Of a stretch of DNA of 64,000 nucleotides, positions 1-12,616 are shown piece after piece. The notes under the pieces are model-generated. The model was not told the origin of the DNA. It worked only from the letters and a program-made list of their open reading frames with translations, and did not search any database. Position 1 is the stretch's first letter. Every line of letters starts with the position of its first letter. Source of the stretch: Amaranthus tricolor (Eukaryota > Streptophyta > Magnoliopsida > Caryophyllales > Amaranthaceae); contig NC_080060.1 of the NCBI RefSeq assembly GCF_026212465.1, positions 21,135,506 through 21,199,505 of the forward strand. The letters are read 5' to 3'. The position numbers were made by a program, and so were the translations under genes.

Positions 1-1143
1 TTCGTGTGGACAAGGGACACTCGTGGGCTCGGGTCCACAAACCCACGGATTAAGAGCGTTGACTTGCACATGCATTTGGTGAAGTTCATTATTTTCCAAA
101 ACCATATGCTAGTAGGAATATTAGATTACCCAATATATATGCAAATCAACAATCCACTGATGTTGAATCTTGTCTCACATGTGAAGTCCAACATTATTGA
201 AAGAAAAACAATTAAATTAAGGAATTTTGCTTCAAGAAACAATACATTTGGAAAAGATTGAAAGCCATTGTAGAGTTTTAGCTTGATTTCTACTACTTAA
301 TAGTTAACTATATAGATTAGGGCTTTCACATTTTTTTAGAACATTTATGTGCGAGCATTAAGTGGATGAGAAAGACAATACAATAGAAGAATCAAATGAT
401 ATGGACCAAATTATAATTGCAATTTGTAAAGGTTACAATGTAAGAGATTGTTCGTTTCAGCAAAACATGAATTAAATTGAAATTGTTGAAAACAGATCAC
501 AAACTTGCACTTATAAGTAAAGAATGAGACCATAACCCTACGAACAGGGTCAATATTTGGCCGTTGTGCCAAATTTATGTTATAACCCTTACAATTTAAA
601 GAAAGAAAAATCAAAATACTAGTATATGATAAAATATCTCCAATGATTACACTAATAATATTTGGCTCTTTATTATTTGGTTACTCTCATGTAAAATAGT
701 ATACATGTGTTTGCGGTGATTGAAACAATAAATCAAATAAGTATAAAAATGGATTTCAAGAGCCCTTCTGATAATGAGGCTCTATAAAGTAGACCGCTTT
801 ACACATTCTAATCGACGATCATGCCTTCCAAGTAACTGATGGAGGAAAAAAATTGGTGAAACCAGTACTAATAACCATATCCATTATGTTCAATGAGTAA
901 AACAAAACATAAACTGAAGCACTAGAGAAATTTGAACAGAGAACGACTAGACTTTCAAAATAATAATAACATAGTCCCTCCAACTAATAGTTAATGTCTC
1001 ATTTGCTTTATGAATATTATTATATTTCACTTTAAACGTGTATTTAATACTTAATCCATAAGTTCAATTACAGTCAAGTGGAATTATGTTTGATTTGTTA
1101 CAATGTGAAGATTATTAATATCAACTTTTTATAATTTTTAATT
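1..1143. other. AT-rich intergenic DNA
   Basis: No reading frame here has recognisable domain content; the few short frames are broken and low in complexity. I see no LTR edge, terminal inverted repeat or tandem repeat. It ends at the target duplication ATGCA (1144-1148) that flanks the first Tat element. Confidence 0.6.
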
Positions 1144-1148
1144 ATGCA

Positions 1149-1629
1149 TGTTTTCGCCAAGAAACTATCGAATTTATAAACGGGGCTTTAAGTGGGAAGT
1201 ACCTTAAAATTGAGGGAAGTGAGATGATCTGATCGCCGCGAGTGCCGGGGGCTGATGTCCTGGAAAGCCCTCTGACGCATAAGTCAAATTGGAAAAGGTA
1301 AATGTAAGTGGTAAGTATAAGTATGAGTATGAGAGTAGAATTAGGTAACTGCTGGTTGGTTATTTCTATAGTGCTGCCTTATGGAGAATGTGACCACGGA
1401 AGTGACATAGTAGGGAACGGTTATCTGAGATAATGGGTAGTTACCTCTGGAAGTGTTTTCACCCGAGGAGAAAGTGGGAAGTTGCTGTGCGATGTCTGAA
1501 TAGGTTGAGCATGTGACTTTGACCGACATTGACTTTAACGGTTAATATTGACTTGTACTTTTGATCCTTGACCCATTGACTAAGGGCATTTTGGGTATTT
1601 CAAGTGTATGAGATTTCTAATCCTCAACA
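1149..1629 (-). repeat. 3' LTR of Tat-B (shortened)
   Basis: It aligns along its length with 14734-15300 but lacks two blocks: about 35 bp near 1245 and about 56 bp near 1350. The second missing block contains the TATAAATAG-like promoter motif present in the 5' LTR at 14987-14995. On the minus strand it starts TGTTGAGG, and its far end on the plus strand reads TGTTTTCGCC. Confidence 0.85.
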
Positions 1630-1924
1630 TTGCCCTCACTCATATAGGAGAAGAGAGGATACTCTTTGAGAATGACGTTCTTGGTCTATATGCGGAAAGG
1701 CATGATTGGACTACTTTTCAAAAAGATCATTACGCCTTGTCTAACTTATCTCATTTTTTTGGATTAATAACTCGGACTTGCAATGTCTCAGATTTTCTAT
1801 GTCTCGGACTTCCATGTTTCGGATTTCCATGCCTTGTTCAACGTGATTAGTAGTCATTGAAGGTCGGACACTCAATTTCTTATCCTTCAGGGAGTCCGAG
1901 TTATATGTTCCGGATAATTGTCAA
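1630..1924 (-). other. 3' untranslated region of Tat-B with candidate polypurine tract
   Basis: On the minus strand the bases abutting the 3' LTR read GAGTGAGGGCAA (1630-1641), a weak polypurine tract. The rest resembles 58511-58746 of Tat-A in reverse complement and has no coding content. Confidence 0.5.
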
Positions 1925-2258
1925 AACTTGGTTTCATCTAGCCCCAACTTTCTTGTTGGGCCAATAAGGGGGTCCGATTTGTTAATGTATTGGACCAAAG
2001 ATCAAGGCTTGGCTTGATTTGGCCCCAACTCTCTGTTGGGCTAATAAGGGGTCCGACTTATGAATGTCTCGGACTTAGATTCAAGACTTGGCTTGATTTG
2101 GCTCCAACACTCTTTTGGGCCAATAGGGGGTCCGACTTATGTATGTCTGGGAACGGGAATCAAGACTTGGCTTGATTTGGCTCCAACATTCTATTGGGCC
2201 AATAGGTCAAGACTTGGCTTGATTTGGCTCCAACTCTCTGTTGGGACAATAGGGGGTC
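1925..2258 (-). repeat. Tandem array 1a (unit about 80 bp) of Tat-B
   Basis: About four units of roughly 80 bp contain TTGGCTTGATTTGGCCCCAA, GTTGGG and GGGGGTCCGACTTATG. Each unit has two inverted repeats: CCCAAC/GTTGGG, and TCCGACTT paired with AAGT..CGGA. Frames reading through it encode only the repeat. The truncated LTR element at 2259 interrupts it, and it resumes at 3787. Confidence 0.9.
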
Positions 2259-3698
2259 TGATGTGCTCGTTTTTAGAGCACATTTATCTCTTCATTGTAG
2301 TGTCGAGTCTCGCGTTTTAGAATGCTTTTTACATATTTTACGCATGATTTTACCTTTCTCTTGTCTCCATGGTGTTTTTAGGTAATTTCAGGTATTTTCG
2401 GAGATTTCAAGGTATTTCACGTTGCGTACGAGACTTAGACACTTTGATCGAAGATTAGAGGCGCGTATCGGAGCCATGGCATGCTTTCCAAGCCCTATTC
2501 TAGGTCCTTGTAAAGTTCGAAAGCCATCTAAAGCTTCAAAGATTCGATTAGGCCAAGAAGAACAAGGATTCGACCAAATCCAAGTGCCATTCGGTCGAAT
2601 GCTGCTGGGTTCGGGCGAATGGGCTGTAGCTTCGTACGAATGGCTTCAAAACTCTATCAAAACGTGCCTAGACTTGCTGGAAACACCGAATGGAGCCCCA
2701 TTCATTCGAATGGGTGCCCATTCGGGCGAATGCAAGTTCAATTCAGGCGAATTCAAGCTCCAAACTGCGCAACTTCATTTCTTCGCAAACCAAACTCCGA
2801 GGGCTTTTAGGGCTTTTTACCCCTTTTGTTCCTTAGCTTATAAATACCCCTTTGTATCTGAATAAACCCCATGCCTATTGTGAGAGCTCTTATGCCTCAC
2901 TTTAGAACATCAAACATTTATTTCTTTTCTTAGTTTTAAACCCTAGATTAGATTTAATGTTCTTCATTTATGCTTTCTCTACTTTCATGTCACTTCATTT
3001 ATGTAAGTTTATTTCTTTAACGCATTGATGTCTTTATTGCTTTCCTCTATTGCTTTCTTCTATTGCTTTCCTTTAATGCTTTCATTTAATGCTTTCATAG
3101 TTTAGATTTAACGCTTTCTTGTTCTTCAGTTCCTTTAATGCTTTCCTTGTTTATTGCTTTTACCTCTAGTATGTTAGCATAGTTTCTTTAGGGGTTTTAG
3201 GTTAGAGAAACCCTAGATTTGGTCTTGTCTTCAATGTTTAGGATTAAGGTTGAGGTTGATGATGGTTGTTAATAGATATTCGATTTAAATCTTGTCCTGC
3301 CACTCCTTGAGAGACATAGGGCGATTATAGGTCGTTCGTGTAGGGTCACCGACTTCCTCTCGATATGTAGAGTGTCTTGATTGATTATCGTACGAACTCC
3401 CTTAACCTAACTTATCTTTATTTCCAATAGACCATCCTAGGGTGGACATAGACTACTCCCCGCTTGTCTTTCATTGTTGAGCTTCGCTTTTTATTCTTGG
3501 TATTAGCTAAGTTCACCTACCAACCAATCTTTCCATATAACTTTCCCACACCAAATCTTTAGTCAAGCATCCCTTGTCCATGTGGTTCGACCCCCGACTT
3601 ATCATTACACTCGTTGTAGTAGTATCAGGGTGATTATAAATATTGTTTGTATAACTGGGCTTTTAGTATTAACGACGTGCTAGAAACCCTGGTTATCA
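2259..3698 (+). repeat. LTR with clustered TTCG..CGAA motifs and TATA box
   Basis: It begins TGATGTGCTC and ends GGTTATCA. Near the start is the inverted pair GTGCTC/GAGCAC (2262-2281). Between about 2590 and 2760 there are several near-palindromes of the form ATTCGgtCGAAT and ATTCGggCGAAT. A candidate TATA box TATAAATA lies at 2839-2846, just after this cluster, so transcription would start around 2870. Confidence 0.8.
2839..2846 (+). promoter_or_regulatory. Candidate TATA box of the 2259 LTR
   Basis: TATAAATA lies 80 bp downstream of the TTCG..CGAA cluster, the usual place for the U3 promoter of a plant LTR. Confidence 0.5.
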
Positions 3699-3701
3699 AA
3701 A

Positions 3702-3719
3702 TGGCGCCGTTGCCGGGGA
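3702..3719 (+). other. Primer-binding site complementary to tRNA-Asp 3' end
   Basis: TGGCGCCGTTGCCGGGGA lies 3 bp after the LTR end. It is the reverse complement of the 3' end of plant tRNA-Asp(GTC) including CCA (recalled, not searched). It fixes the LTR's right edge. Confidence 0.85.
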
Positions 3720-3786
3720 CAAGGCGTTTGTTTAGATTTTAGTTTTGGTGTGCTTTGTGAATAGCTTTTATTTTTGAAATTTTTCA

Positions 3787-4390
3787 AGGCTTGGCTTGAT
3801 TTGGCCCCAATTCTCTTTTGGGCTAATAAGGGGTTCGACATATGAATGTCTCGGACCTAGATTCAAGACTTGGCTTGATTTGGCTCCAACACTCTTTTGG
3901 GCCAATAGGGGGTCCGACTTATGTATTCTCGGAACGGGAATCAAGACTTGGCTTGATTTGGCTCCAACATTCTGTTGGGCCAATAGGTCAAGACTTGGCT
4001 TGATTTGGCTCCAACTCTCTGTTGGGACAATAGGGGGTCCAACTTATGTATGTCTCACCAAGAATCAAGACTTGGCTTGATTTGGCCCCAACTCTCTGTT
4101 GGGACAATAGGGGGTCCAACTTATGTATGTCGTGGACCTAGAATCAAGACCTGGCTTGATTTTGCCCTAACTCTCTGTTGGGCCAATAGGGGGTCCGACT
4201 TATGTATGTCTCAGACCTCAAATCAAGACCTTGCTTGATTTGGCCCTAACTCTCTATTAGGCCAATAGGGGGTCCAACTTATGTATGTTTCAAACCTAGA
4301 ATCAAGACTTGGCTTGATTTGGCTCCAACTCTCTATTGGGCCAATATGGGGTCCGACTTATGTATGTCTCGGACCTAGAATCAACGAAGA
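3787..4390 (-). repeat. Tandem array 1b (unit about 80 bp) of Tat-B
   Basis: About seven more units of the same repeat as 1925-2258 are here; the truncated LTR element split the array. Units vary mainly at single bases, and some are shortened (near 3985). Confidence 0.9.
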
Positions 4391-4453
4391 TGAATAGGAT
4401 TCATTGTCATGTTTCAAAATGGAGATGATCTGTGTATGTCAGAGCATTTATGG

Positions 4454-4463
4454 TATTATAAAT
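4454..4463 (+). promoter_or_regulatory. Candidate TATA element of the antisense gene
   Basis: TATTATAAAT lies between the end of array 1b and the first coding block of the plus-strand gene. The equivalent stretch of Tat-A (reverse complement around 56650-56670) is similar but degraded. This is position-based inference. Confidence 0.3.
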
Positions 4464-5626
4464 GCTCACTTACCCAATCATTTTCAACACTTTTACAAAA
4501 ATCTTCTATTTCAAAAATCTTCTAGTGAGAGAATCTTCAAGCTATTTTCCAGAGAGAGACGCTATGACATTTGGAGAATTTTCTGACAACTCACGTTCAT
4601 ACTTGGTGAAAAGTTTTTACCCAGGTATGATTTAATCTTTACTAATTTCTTCATTTGTTCTTAAGTTTCCTTAATCTTCAATCGAATTCATGTTGGTCCT
4701 CAAGACCTTCATGATTTTTGTTGATTTTGATCTTTATTTGCTCCTTTGTGATTTCAATTGTTGTTTTTATTATTTGTCGCAAATTGCGGCCATGACTACT
4801 CGAGACATAGATGATCGATTTGTATAGTGAAATGCCGTATTTAAAAATAAATATAGACCCCAAAATAAGGGTTGGTACTTCAAAGAGGAAGAGGGTAGAA
4901 TCTGATGAGTCGGACGATGATAGCCCTACTTATCAAGTGACTCCACACTATAAATCGATTTCGAGTGATATTGCATTGCATACTTCACTGATCTATCCCC
5001 TAGAAAAACATGTTTCTTTTCCTTGGGAAGTATCTTTAGTGTTGAGAATCTACCTCATCCTTTTTACATTCCGGATGAGGGCCTTTGAATTATTTCATCG
5101 ATCTTAAAACCATGGTCCTTCTAAATAGTGATTGGAGGAGTATGGCCAGGAGATGGGGTTTAGTAGATGGATATCATGTAATTAAGCCTAGGTTATATGA
5201 TACAGTCTGATACCCTCCTCCAGGTTGTATTGCGGTATATGACCCGACTTTTAATTTGGGTTTGAGATTCCCTTTACATCCTTTTATAAGAGAGCTACTA
5301 GATTTTTTGAACATAACAGTGGCCGAATTATACCTCAACGCCTGGGGATGTATTGTCGCCTTTATTATCATCAGTCGGATAATGGGAATGAGACCCAGCA
5401 TGACGGCCTTTCGTCACATTTTCCGTGCAAGACTCTGCAATTCTCAAAGCCATGTTGCCGGTTGGATAACTTTTTCTTATAGAAGGACCTTTAAAATTGT
5501 GGGTGACTTACCAGATAGCTAGAAGCATTTATTAGTGGAAAAAAGCTTATATGTTGTGGTTTTATCCCCGTTTTATGCTGCGGTGTGACCTGCAACACTT
5601 GTGATACCAACAAATGACATAATATT

Positions 5627-5655
5627 ATATGCTGCGGTTTAAAACCGCAGCATAT
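5627..5655. repeat. Subterminal palindrome of the CACTA-like element
   Basis: ATATGCTGCGGTTT, one A, then its exact reverse complement: a perfect 14-bp-arm inverted repeat. Further half-copies follow to about 5699, and others lie at 7548-7647. Such subterminal motifs are the usual binding sites of CACTA TNPA-type proteins. Confidence 0.75.
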
Positions 5656-5813
5656 AAGATACTATATGCTGCGGTTCTCCTAGAATCGCAACATATAGTC
5701 CATAAGTTTTTTTGTTTTTTTTCATTTTATACTAATTCACCATTAATAACTATATACATAATAATTTTTACACTAATAATCATTCAATATTTCCCCAATC
5801 ATCATCCAAATTA

Positions 5814-5957
<144 letters not shown>

Positions 5958-7500
5958 AAAAATTCAGTTGAAACGCGACGATCTACTTGTCCTTCATTTC
6001 ATCAATAACTTGATGCATATCAAGGAGGGCAATTCAACACTATAGTTACACAAAACACATAACATAAGAAATTTGTTGTGCATACCAAGCTTAATATTAC
6101 AACAAAAATAATATGCCTTAAACTTTAAAATTCATATTTATACAACCTACTACAATTTGCAACCAGATACAACGCAATTTCAATATGCCTTAAACTTTAA
6201 AATTCATACTTATACATGCACAATACTATAATTCTTACTTATATAATATATCCATCAACTAGTAAAATTACCAACATTCCAAATGAGATTCACATAACAA
6301 AAATAATCCATAAAAGCTCAATAATCCATGATTTAATCCATTACAAAAACAAACTTCGAATTACAAACTTAGATTCACATAGCACAAACCATGTTGATAT
6401 ATAACATGAATATTTAAAAACATTGTTGGGAAAGAGGATAAATTACTTACAAAACGCAAATGCGTTATACAGAACAATCCAAGTCATACACTACATCCCA
6501 AGTTATAGAATGCCTTAAACGCTAAAATTCATACTTATACTTCTTCATACTTATATACACAAAATCAAGCTTATATACACACATTCCAAGTTATAAACTT
6601 ATACTTTCAAATTCATACTTTTAATACACAAAAACAATCTTATATAACATTCTAAGTTATAAACTTATACTTACATAACTTTAACACAATGACATTTTAA
6701 GTTATAAACGTATACTTATAATCGTACTTATACGCGACATTCCAAATTGTACACAGCATTCAAGTTATAAACTTATACTTTGAAATTCTTACTTACTATA
6801 CACAAAAACAAATCTTTGTACACAACAATTCAAGTTATAAACTTATACTTGCATAACTTATACACAACATTTCAAGTTACACCCAACATTCAAGTCATAA
6901 ACTTATACTTTAAAATTCATACTTATACACGAAATACCATGAAGCTTGAAAAACTAAAAGGTTGAAGAAATTATACCTTAGCTTGTTTAAAAAGCCCTCA
7001 TAAATTGTATGCTTCTAAGAATAACTTCACATACCAATCTCCAAACACCTATTTGTAAAAACCTAATCGAGATTCACATAGCTTGCATCAAAAAACGAAG
7101 ACAACAATATATACCTTAAAAAATGAAGACAACAATAAATACCATTACCATCGAAAAACCTAAGTGAGATTCACATAAGTAGCATACAAAAACTAAGCCC
7201 TAAAACACCATGAAGCTTGAAAAACTGAAAAAATGAAGAAGAACAACAACAATTTTCGTGGGTTTTGAAGAAGAAATTACACCTTAAAAAAACAAAGCCC
7301 TAAAACAATTGCGTGGGTTTTGTAGAAGAAGATTAACAACAATTTTCGTGGGTTTTGAAGAAGTTAAAGGTTGAAGAAGAAGAAGAAGAAGAAGAACAGG
7401 AAAAACAACAAATTTTCATAAAGGTTGAAGAAGATTAAGAAATGAGAAAATATCGAAGTAAGGCGGGTTTTGGAAACAAATAATATATTTTCGTGCGTTT
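5958..7500. repeat. Diverged ACTTATAC-type repeats in the CACTA-like interior
   Basis: Many imperfect copies of AAGTTATAAACTTATACTT and AAATTCATACTTATAC occur between about 6180 and 6930 at irregular spacing. No coding content is recognisable; short frames are repeat artefacts. A GAA-rich patch lies at 7370-7395. Confidence 0.6.
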
Positions 7501-10008
7501 TGAATCTGCTATATGAATAAAGGGGAAATTTTATAAAAAAAATAGCGTATATGCTGCAACCGCATCATATACCCTTTTTTTGCCTAATTTTTTTACTATT
7601 TTTATGCTGTGATTTTATAAATCCGCAGCATATGTTGCGCAGCATATAAGGTTTTTTCTACTAGTGATTATAGAACCAAGTTTGGCTACTTGTATAATAG
7701 TCAGGGTTGGAATTTCAAGACTACTTTTGATATAGATCCCAAGCTCGAGAAGTTTAATAATTCTGTTCCGATTTGTAACCAAAGGGAGGCAATTATTGTG
7801 AGATACGCCAAGATGATTGTAGAGTTAGTACGAAAACCGATCTATGTTCAAAGAAACTGGATTCCCTTTAGATGGTTTTTTAGAAACGAGTTCATCCATT
7901 CTGCGTATGATGTGAGTTTGAAGGTGGATAAGAGTATGTACCTCGGATTTTCATAGAATCGCCAATAGCAATTTGTGTCTGATCTCTTATGTTTACAGGA
8001 ATTGCTAGTACTGAACTCCACAACCGTTACAAAGATCTCATGGCAAAGTTCAATGCGATGAGGATTATGGCTGATGCTGCTCGACTTGTTGTTTCACCAC
8101 CTCCTATCCCTATACCACCAAAGTTTGGTATCACAATAAATTCCTATATGACTTGTCTCAGTTCTTCGTGGAAGCCAAATTTGATTTGTATATTTGCAGA
8201 ATTCTACTACTGTAGTGGAAGGGATCAAGGAGGCTTCATCCTATGAAGAGGCGAGGGTTCTCCTGGAGAAGAGGAAGGAGATCTGTCCTCTTGATGATTT
8301 GATAAACTGGGAAGGCCCGGTTAAAAAGAAGAGTAAGAAGAAGAAGAGTAAGGCAGCTGAGCCTGTTCTAGATATTCCTCTTGTCGTTGAGGATGTTGAT
8401 GAGGCATCTTTTGAGTCAGTTGAGGCGATTTTTTAAGTGGTTCCTCTTCAACGGAGCATGCCAGAAATAAAGATTAGGGAGGGTGAAATAGCTCCCATCA
8501 AACCAGTTTCCGAGGTACCTTCTTCCTCTGATAGGAAAGGGAAAAGGGTTTTGGATGAAGAAGCTGAAGTTTATTCTCGGAACATCAAGGCACACAATCC
8601 TGATGTTGCCTTTATAAACTTAATTACTGCTGATATGGCGGTGAGATTCAACAAGGCTTCTCGCTGTTTGTTAAGCAAAGCGGACTTGGATTATCTTGAT
8701 ACTTTGGACCCAGTTGTGAGGGCAGAACAGGCTCATACCACTTTAGCTGAGGTAACTTATCATTTCTCTGATCTTTTTATAATTCTTCGGACTCATTTTA
8801 GTTTTGTTTTAACCCCGTCTATACAGGGATTGTTGCGCATGTTTTTCGAGACTACTAAAATAAAATAGAATGAGGCGGATCAGGAAACGATTCGAACTCT
8901 AACTTCACGAGTCGACAAGCAAAATGAGAAGATGGAGCAATTGGTCCGAGAGTCAGCGGAACAAGTGGAATTAGTGTCCAAACTCAAGAGCAAGCTGGAC
9001 AATTGCAAGGAGCTTACTGAGCGCCTAGAGTTGGTCGAGAGATGGTGATTATGCTTAAAGGAGGTTCTGTAGGAAACCGGGGGAAAATTGGAAAATATGG
9101 CTGCTCTTGCCATCAATGTTGCCCACGATGTGGCTATTTTGCTGGATGAGCAAGACCGGTTGTTGGTCAAAAGCGAGCATCTTTCTCGACTCCTTGATGA
9201 GGAAAGGAGAAAATGGAGCCAGTTATTAATGTCACCAAGGTTTATAAGCTGAAGTTTGAACGGAGGGGCCGAATAACGAAAGACTGGCTTGCTGCAGAAC
9301 AATGCGGTGACTTCATGACAAAATTATCTAGCGAGATGGTGAACAACGACATTCTCTTGGAGTCCGAGGCTCACAGTCTAACGGCAGAGGAATTGGGTTA
9401 TGACATTTAGAAATTGACGTCTCAAGCCAAATAAAAGAGGAGTGACACTTTCACCAACCTCTCTCATGTCTTTTCATAGGAACCTGCAACTATGAATGAC
9501 GCAGCTTGGGATGCTGAGGAACATAAACAGTAGGTCCAGAGGGTTGATCCTCAAATAGAAGAGCGTTCTTTGAAGATTGATCTTGAATCACTCACTTTTG
9601 CTAGCCCAAATATCCCAAAGGTTTTCGAGAGGTCTTCTTTTTTGGCTATGGAGAATAGATATATGGATCTTTCTAGCAATCTTATTTTAGAGAAAGAGAC
9701 CTTTTCGTCGTACGCCTCTGAACTTGAAAAAAATGAACCTCTTATGTTTAATCTCGATGATCTGCTGTGCGCCCCATCTTCACCAGCTCAACGATCCAAA
9801 TCTCCGTCTTCGGTATCGTGTGCCAATGAGGCTGCTTAATTTATGGGTCCTCGTGCCTGATGTATGAACAGTGATATTTTTTTTGAATTTGGCCCAAGGG
9901 CTTTTTATTTGACACTTATTTTGGTGATGGATGTTCCCAACATCCTGTTTCTCTTGATGAATTTATCTTGTTTTGTCTCTATTTATTCGCTTATTATGCC
10001 TTTTAGGG

Positions 10009-10505
10009 AATCTGACTTTCAAACTTAGGTGAAAGTCTTGGACCATAAAAAATAACTTAGGCTTTGGAGATCTTTGATTCTCCTTAAGCCTTCAAGGGGG
10101 GGGGGGGGGCCAACTTTCAAACTAGGTGAAAGTCTCAGACCATAAAAATAATTTAGGCTTTGGAGAATTTGGATTATTTTTGAGTCTATTAGGGGGATCC
10201 GACTTTCAAACTAGGTGAAAGTCCCGGACCGTTAAAATAACTTAGGCACTGGAGAATTTCTATTTTCTTTGAGCCTTTTCAGGAAAGTCCAACTTTCAAA
10301 CTAGGTGAAAGTCTTGGACCATTAAAATAACTCAGGCTTTGAAGAATTTGGATTCTATTTGAGTCTATCAGGGGGAATTCGACTTTCAAACAAGGAGAAA
10401 GTCTCGGACCATAAAAAATAACTTAGGCTCCGGAGATCTTTGATTCTCTTTGAGCCTTCAAGGGGGATCCGACTTTCATACTAGGTGAAAGTCTCGGATC
10501 GTTAT
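10009..10505 (+). repeat. Tandem array 2 (unit about 85-92 bp) of Tat-B
   Basis: Six units lie between the antisense gene's stop and the integrase relic. Each has GACTTTCA-7 bp-TGAAAGTC, a perfect 8-bp-arm hairpin, with TCCGAC before it and TCGGACC after it, then ATAAC TTAGGC and a T-rich half. A run of 16 G lies near 10098. The frame GGGGG..CCGACTT ... AAGTC..GGACC is the same as in arrays 1 and 3 though the rest differs. Confidence 0.9.
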
Positions 10506-10841
10506 GCTACTGATCATAACGATACTAAACAAGACCTTACAATATTAGACAAAGCTAAATAATGATCATGTTATATGCTTTAAGTAACTGCAAACTATAA
10601 AGTGTGAAAATATTCTAAAGAACTATTAAGCAAATAAAGGACATAGGTTCAAAAGAAATAACAAAGTATATAGTGAACATAGGTTCTTTCCATTGTCTAT
10701 TTGCCCCTTGCGAGGGGTTGTTCAGATGTAAAAGTTTGTGAGCTGATCTCCATTCAAGAGTCTCTTTAAGATTTTTCCTTCTAAATCTTTTAACACTTAT
10801 GTTCCTGGTTTGATGATATGAATAATTTTGAATGGGACGTC
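10506..10841. other. Spacer between array 2 and the integrase relic
   Basis: AT-rich, with no domain content seen. It probably holds the degraded 3' end of pol. Confidence 0.5.
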
Positions 10842-11972
10842 CTAGTTGGCCCCTGGCTTCCCTTTTTCCGTGATTTTTCCAGTAGCTTCTACTTTTCTAA
10901 AAACATAGTCATGAAGTTGTAATTGTTTGGGCTTGGCCATTCTGTTGAACTGGCGGGTCTTCTTCCACTTCTGTGCTAATGAACGTAACGAGGCATTTCC
11001 TCTTGTTTCTTGGAGTAGGTCCAGATTGACCCTTTTCTGCATCATTTTCTTCATATGAATAATAAGCGATCCTTGTGGAAGGGATGCCTATTTCAACAGG
11101 TAAGACGGCTTCAGAACCATACACTAGAGAGAAGGGTGTGTGTCTTGTTGCGTCTTTCAAAGTGGTTCGCATTGCCTAAAAAATTTCGGGTAATTCCTCG
11201 TTCCAAGTGCCTTTGGCTCCTTCAATTTTCTTTTTAATACCAGCTAAGATGATTTTATTGGCGGACTCGACTTGACCATTTGTTTGTGGCCTTAACACAG
11301 AATTGAACCTTATTTGAATTTGAAATGTGTCACAGTATTCTATTGTATTCTTACTTATGAGTTGCTGGCTATTGTCAGTTATGATGGTTCTAGGGATGCC
11401 ATATCTTGTAATTATGTTGTGCCTTATAAATTGACATACCTTCTTGTCAGTGATGGTACTTAATGGTTTGGCTTCCGATCCACGTACTTAGAGAAATAAT
11501 CCACGACCACAATTATGAACTTCCTATGGCCCTTTGAAGGGAAAAGGGTCCTAGCAAGTCTAGTCCCCATTTGTCAAAAGAAAGCACAACCTGGATTGTG
11601 GAAAGATAATTTGACGGCTTCCTTGGAATTTAAGTGAAAAACTAGCACTTTCAACAGGAATGGACTAAGGATTCAACATCTTCTTTCAGGGTTAGCCAAT
11701 AATACCCACTTCTTATAGCCTTGTTGATGATTATTCTGATACCTTGGTGAATGCCACATCTTCCCTCATGGATTTCTCGTAGAATGTAATTACCATCTTT
11801 AGTAGTCATTCACTTTAGTAGAGGGTGAGTGAATGAATTTTTGTAGAGGATTTGAACCATTTTACTTTTTTAATGTACAAAACAACAAGAGTTGGATCGT
11901 CAGGCAATGTTCCTTGTTGAAAATATTTGACAAAGGGATCCATCCAAGTGTCTAATCTACCTACCATGGTAA
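10842..11972 (-). pseudogene. Integrase relic of Tat-B
   Basis: On the minus strand, from 11972 down, fragments in three frames match integrase of the Tat pol. A linker corresponds to DTWMDPF in Tat-A. The core includes the region of DNSQQ and then NGQVE (about 11270-11360), and SANKIILAGIKKKIEGA (about 11200-11260). The C-terminal part has TPFSLVYGSEAVLPVEIG (from about 11145) and ends near PKQLQLHDYVFRKVEATGK. Integrase joins the cDNA to target DNA in the nucleus. Multiple stops and frameshifts make it non-functional. Tat-A has lost most of this C-terminal half, so this is the best copy of it in the window. Confidence 0.75.
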
Positions 11973-12047
11973 CTGTTTGACTTATGCTTGGACTAGATAA
12001 GACTTTTCAAGTGATGTTACGAACTTTAAGCCCATCAGTTGAGCTAG

Positions 12048-12616
12048 CCAATTTACCCTGTGAGTCAGCTTGAGCATTATTGGATTTGGGAATATAAGAG
12101 ACGCTAAATTGCTCTAATTAATTAACCATGACTTTTACCATTTGTAGGCACATCCTCATGCTGTCATCTTTGGCTTTGAACTCGCCATTGACCTGACCAA
12201 CTATTAACCGTGAGTTTGAGTAAATTGAGAATATTCGAGCCCCGGAGTTGCAACAAATGTTGATGCCTAAAAGCAATGTTTCATATTCCGCCTCATTGTT
12301 TGAGGCCACAAACTCGAAGCGTACTGCATGTTTCATATTTACTCCAACTGATGAAATGATGATGATGCCCGCTCCACTAGAGGATCTGGAGGACGAGCAA
12401 TCAACATATGGTTTCCACTCTTTATTGGGATCATTGGGAATGGTTCATGTTGTTTCGGCAATAAAGTCAGCAAAAGCCCGAGCTTTTATACCAGTGCGTG
12501 GTTCGATTTCAATACCAAAATCTGCCAACTGGTTAGACCAACCAGCTATTCTGAAGGATTGATTCTTCCCTTCCAAGATCTTTTTCAAGTGTTGACTTGT
12601 TCTGACTCGGATTTGG
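12048..12616 (-). pseudogene. RNase H region of Tat-B (end of RH1 and plant-type RH2)
   Basis: Minus-strand blocks include IRVRTSQHLKKILEGKNQ, WSNQLADFGIEIEPRTGIK and then, frameshifted, EAEYETLLLGINICCNSGAR and SNSRLIVGQVNGEFKAKD. The second group is the extra RNase H of archaeal/plant type that marks Tat elements; E and D residues of its active site (EAEYE, YSNS for the usual SDS) are partly kept. RNase H removes the RNA strand during cDNA synthesis. The region begins directly at the filler junction at 12617 and is broken by frameshifts. Confidence 0.75.

Larger units (their letters stand above)
2259..3786 (+). mobile_element. Truncated LTR retrotransposon: one LTR, primer site, 67 bp of interior
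   Basis: A 1440-bp LTR (2259-3698) is followed by a perfect tRNA-Asp type primer site and about 67 bp of interior; array sequence then resumes at 3787. There is no second LTR and no matching 5-bp duplication at the right edge, so the rest of the element was lost, probably by deletion. It is related to the solo LTR at 22581-24052: both begin TGATGTGCTC on their own strand and carry clustered TTCGRNCGAA-like motifs. No coding sequence remains. The lineage cannot be named beyond a tRNA-Asp-primed Gypsy type (Athila-like elements use this primer). Confidence 0.75.

Noticed and set aside
1990..2320. Open frames through the 80-bp array
   Set aside because: Each merely translates the tandem unit; unit length and indels explain the apparent proteins. 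The same holds for 3768-4238.
2422..2865. 147-codon frame
   Set aside because: It lies wholly in the U3 region of an LTR, across TTCG..CGAA motifs and the TATA box; no domain.
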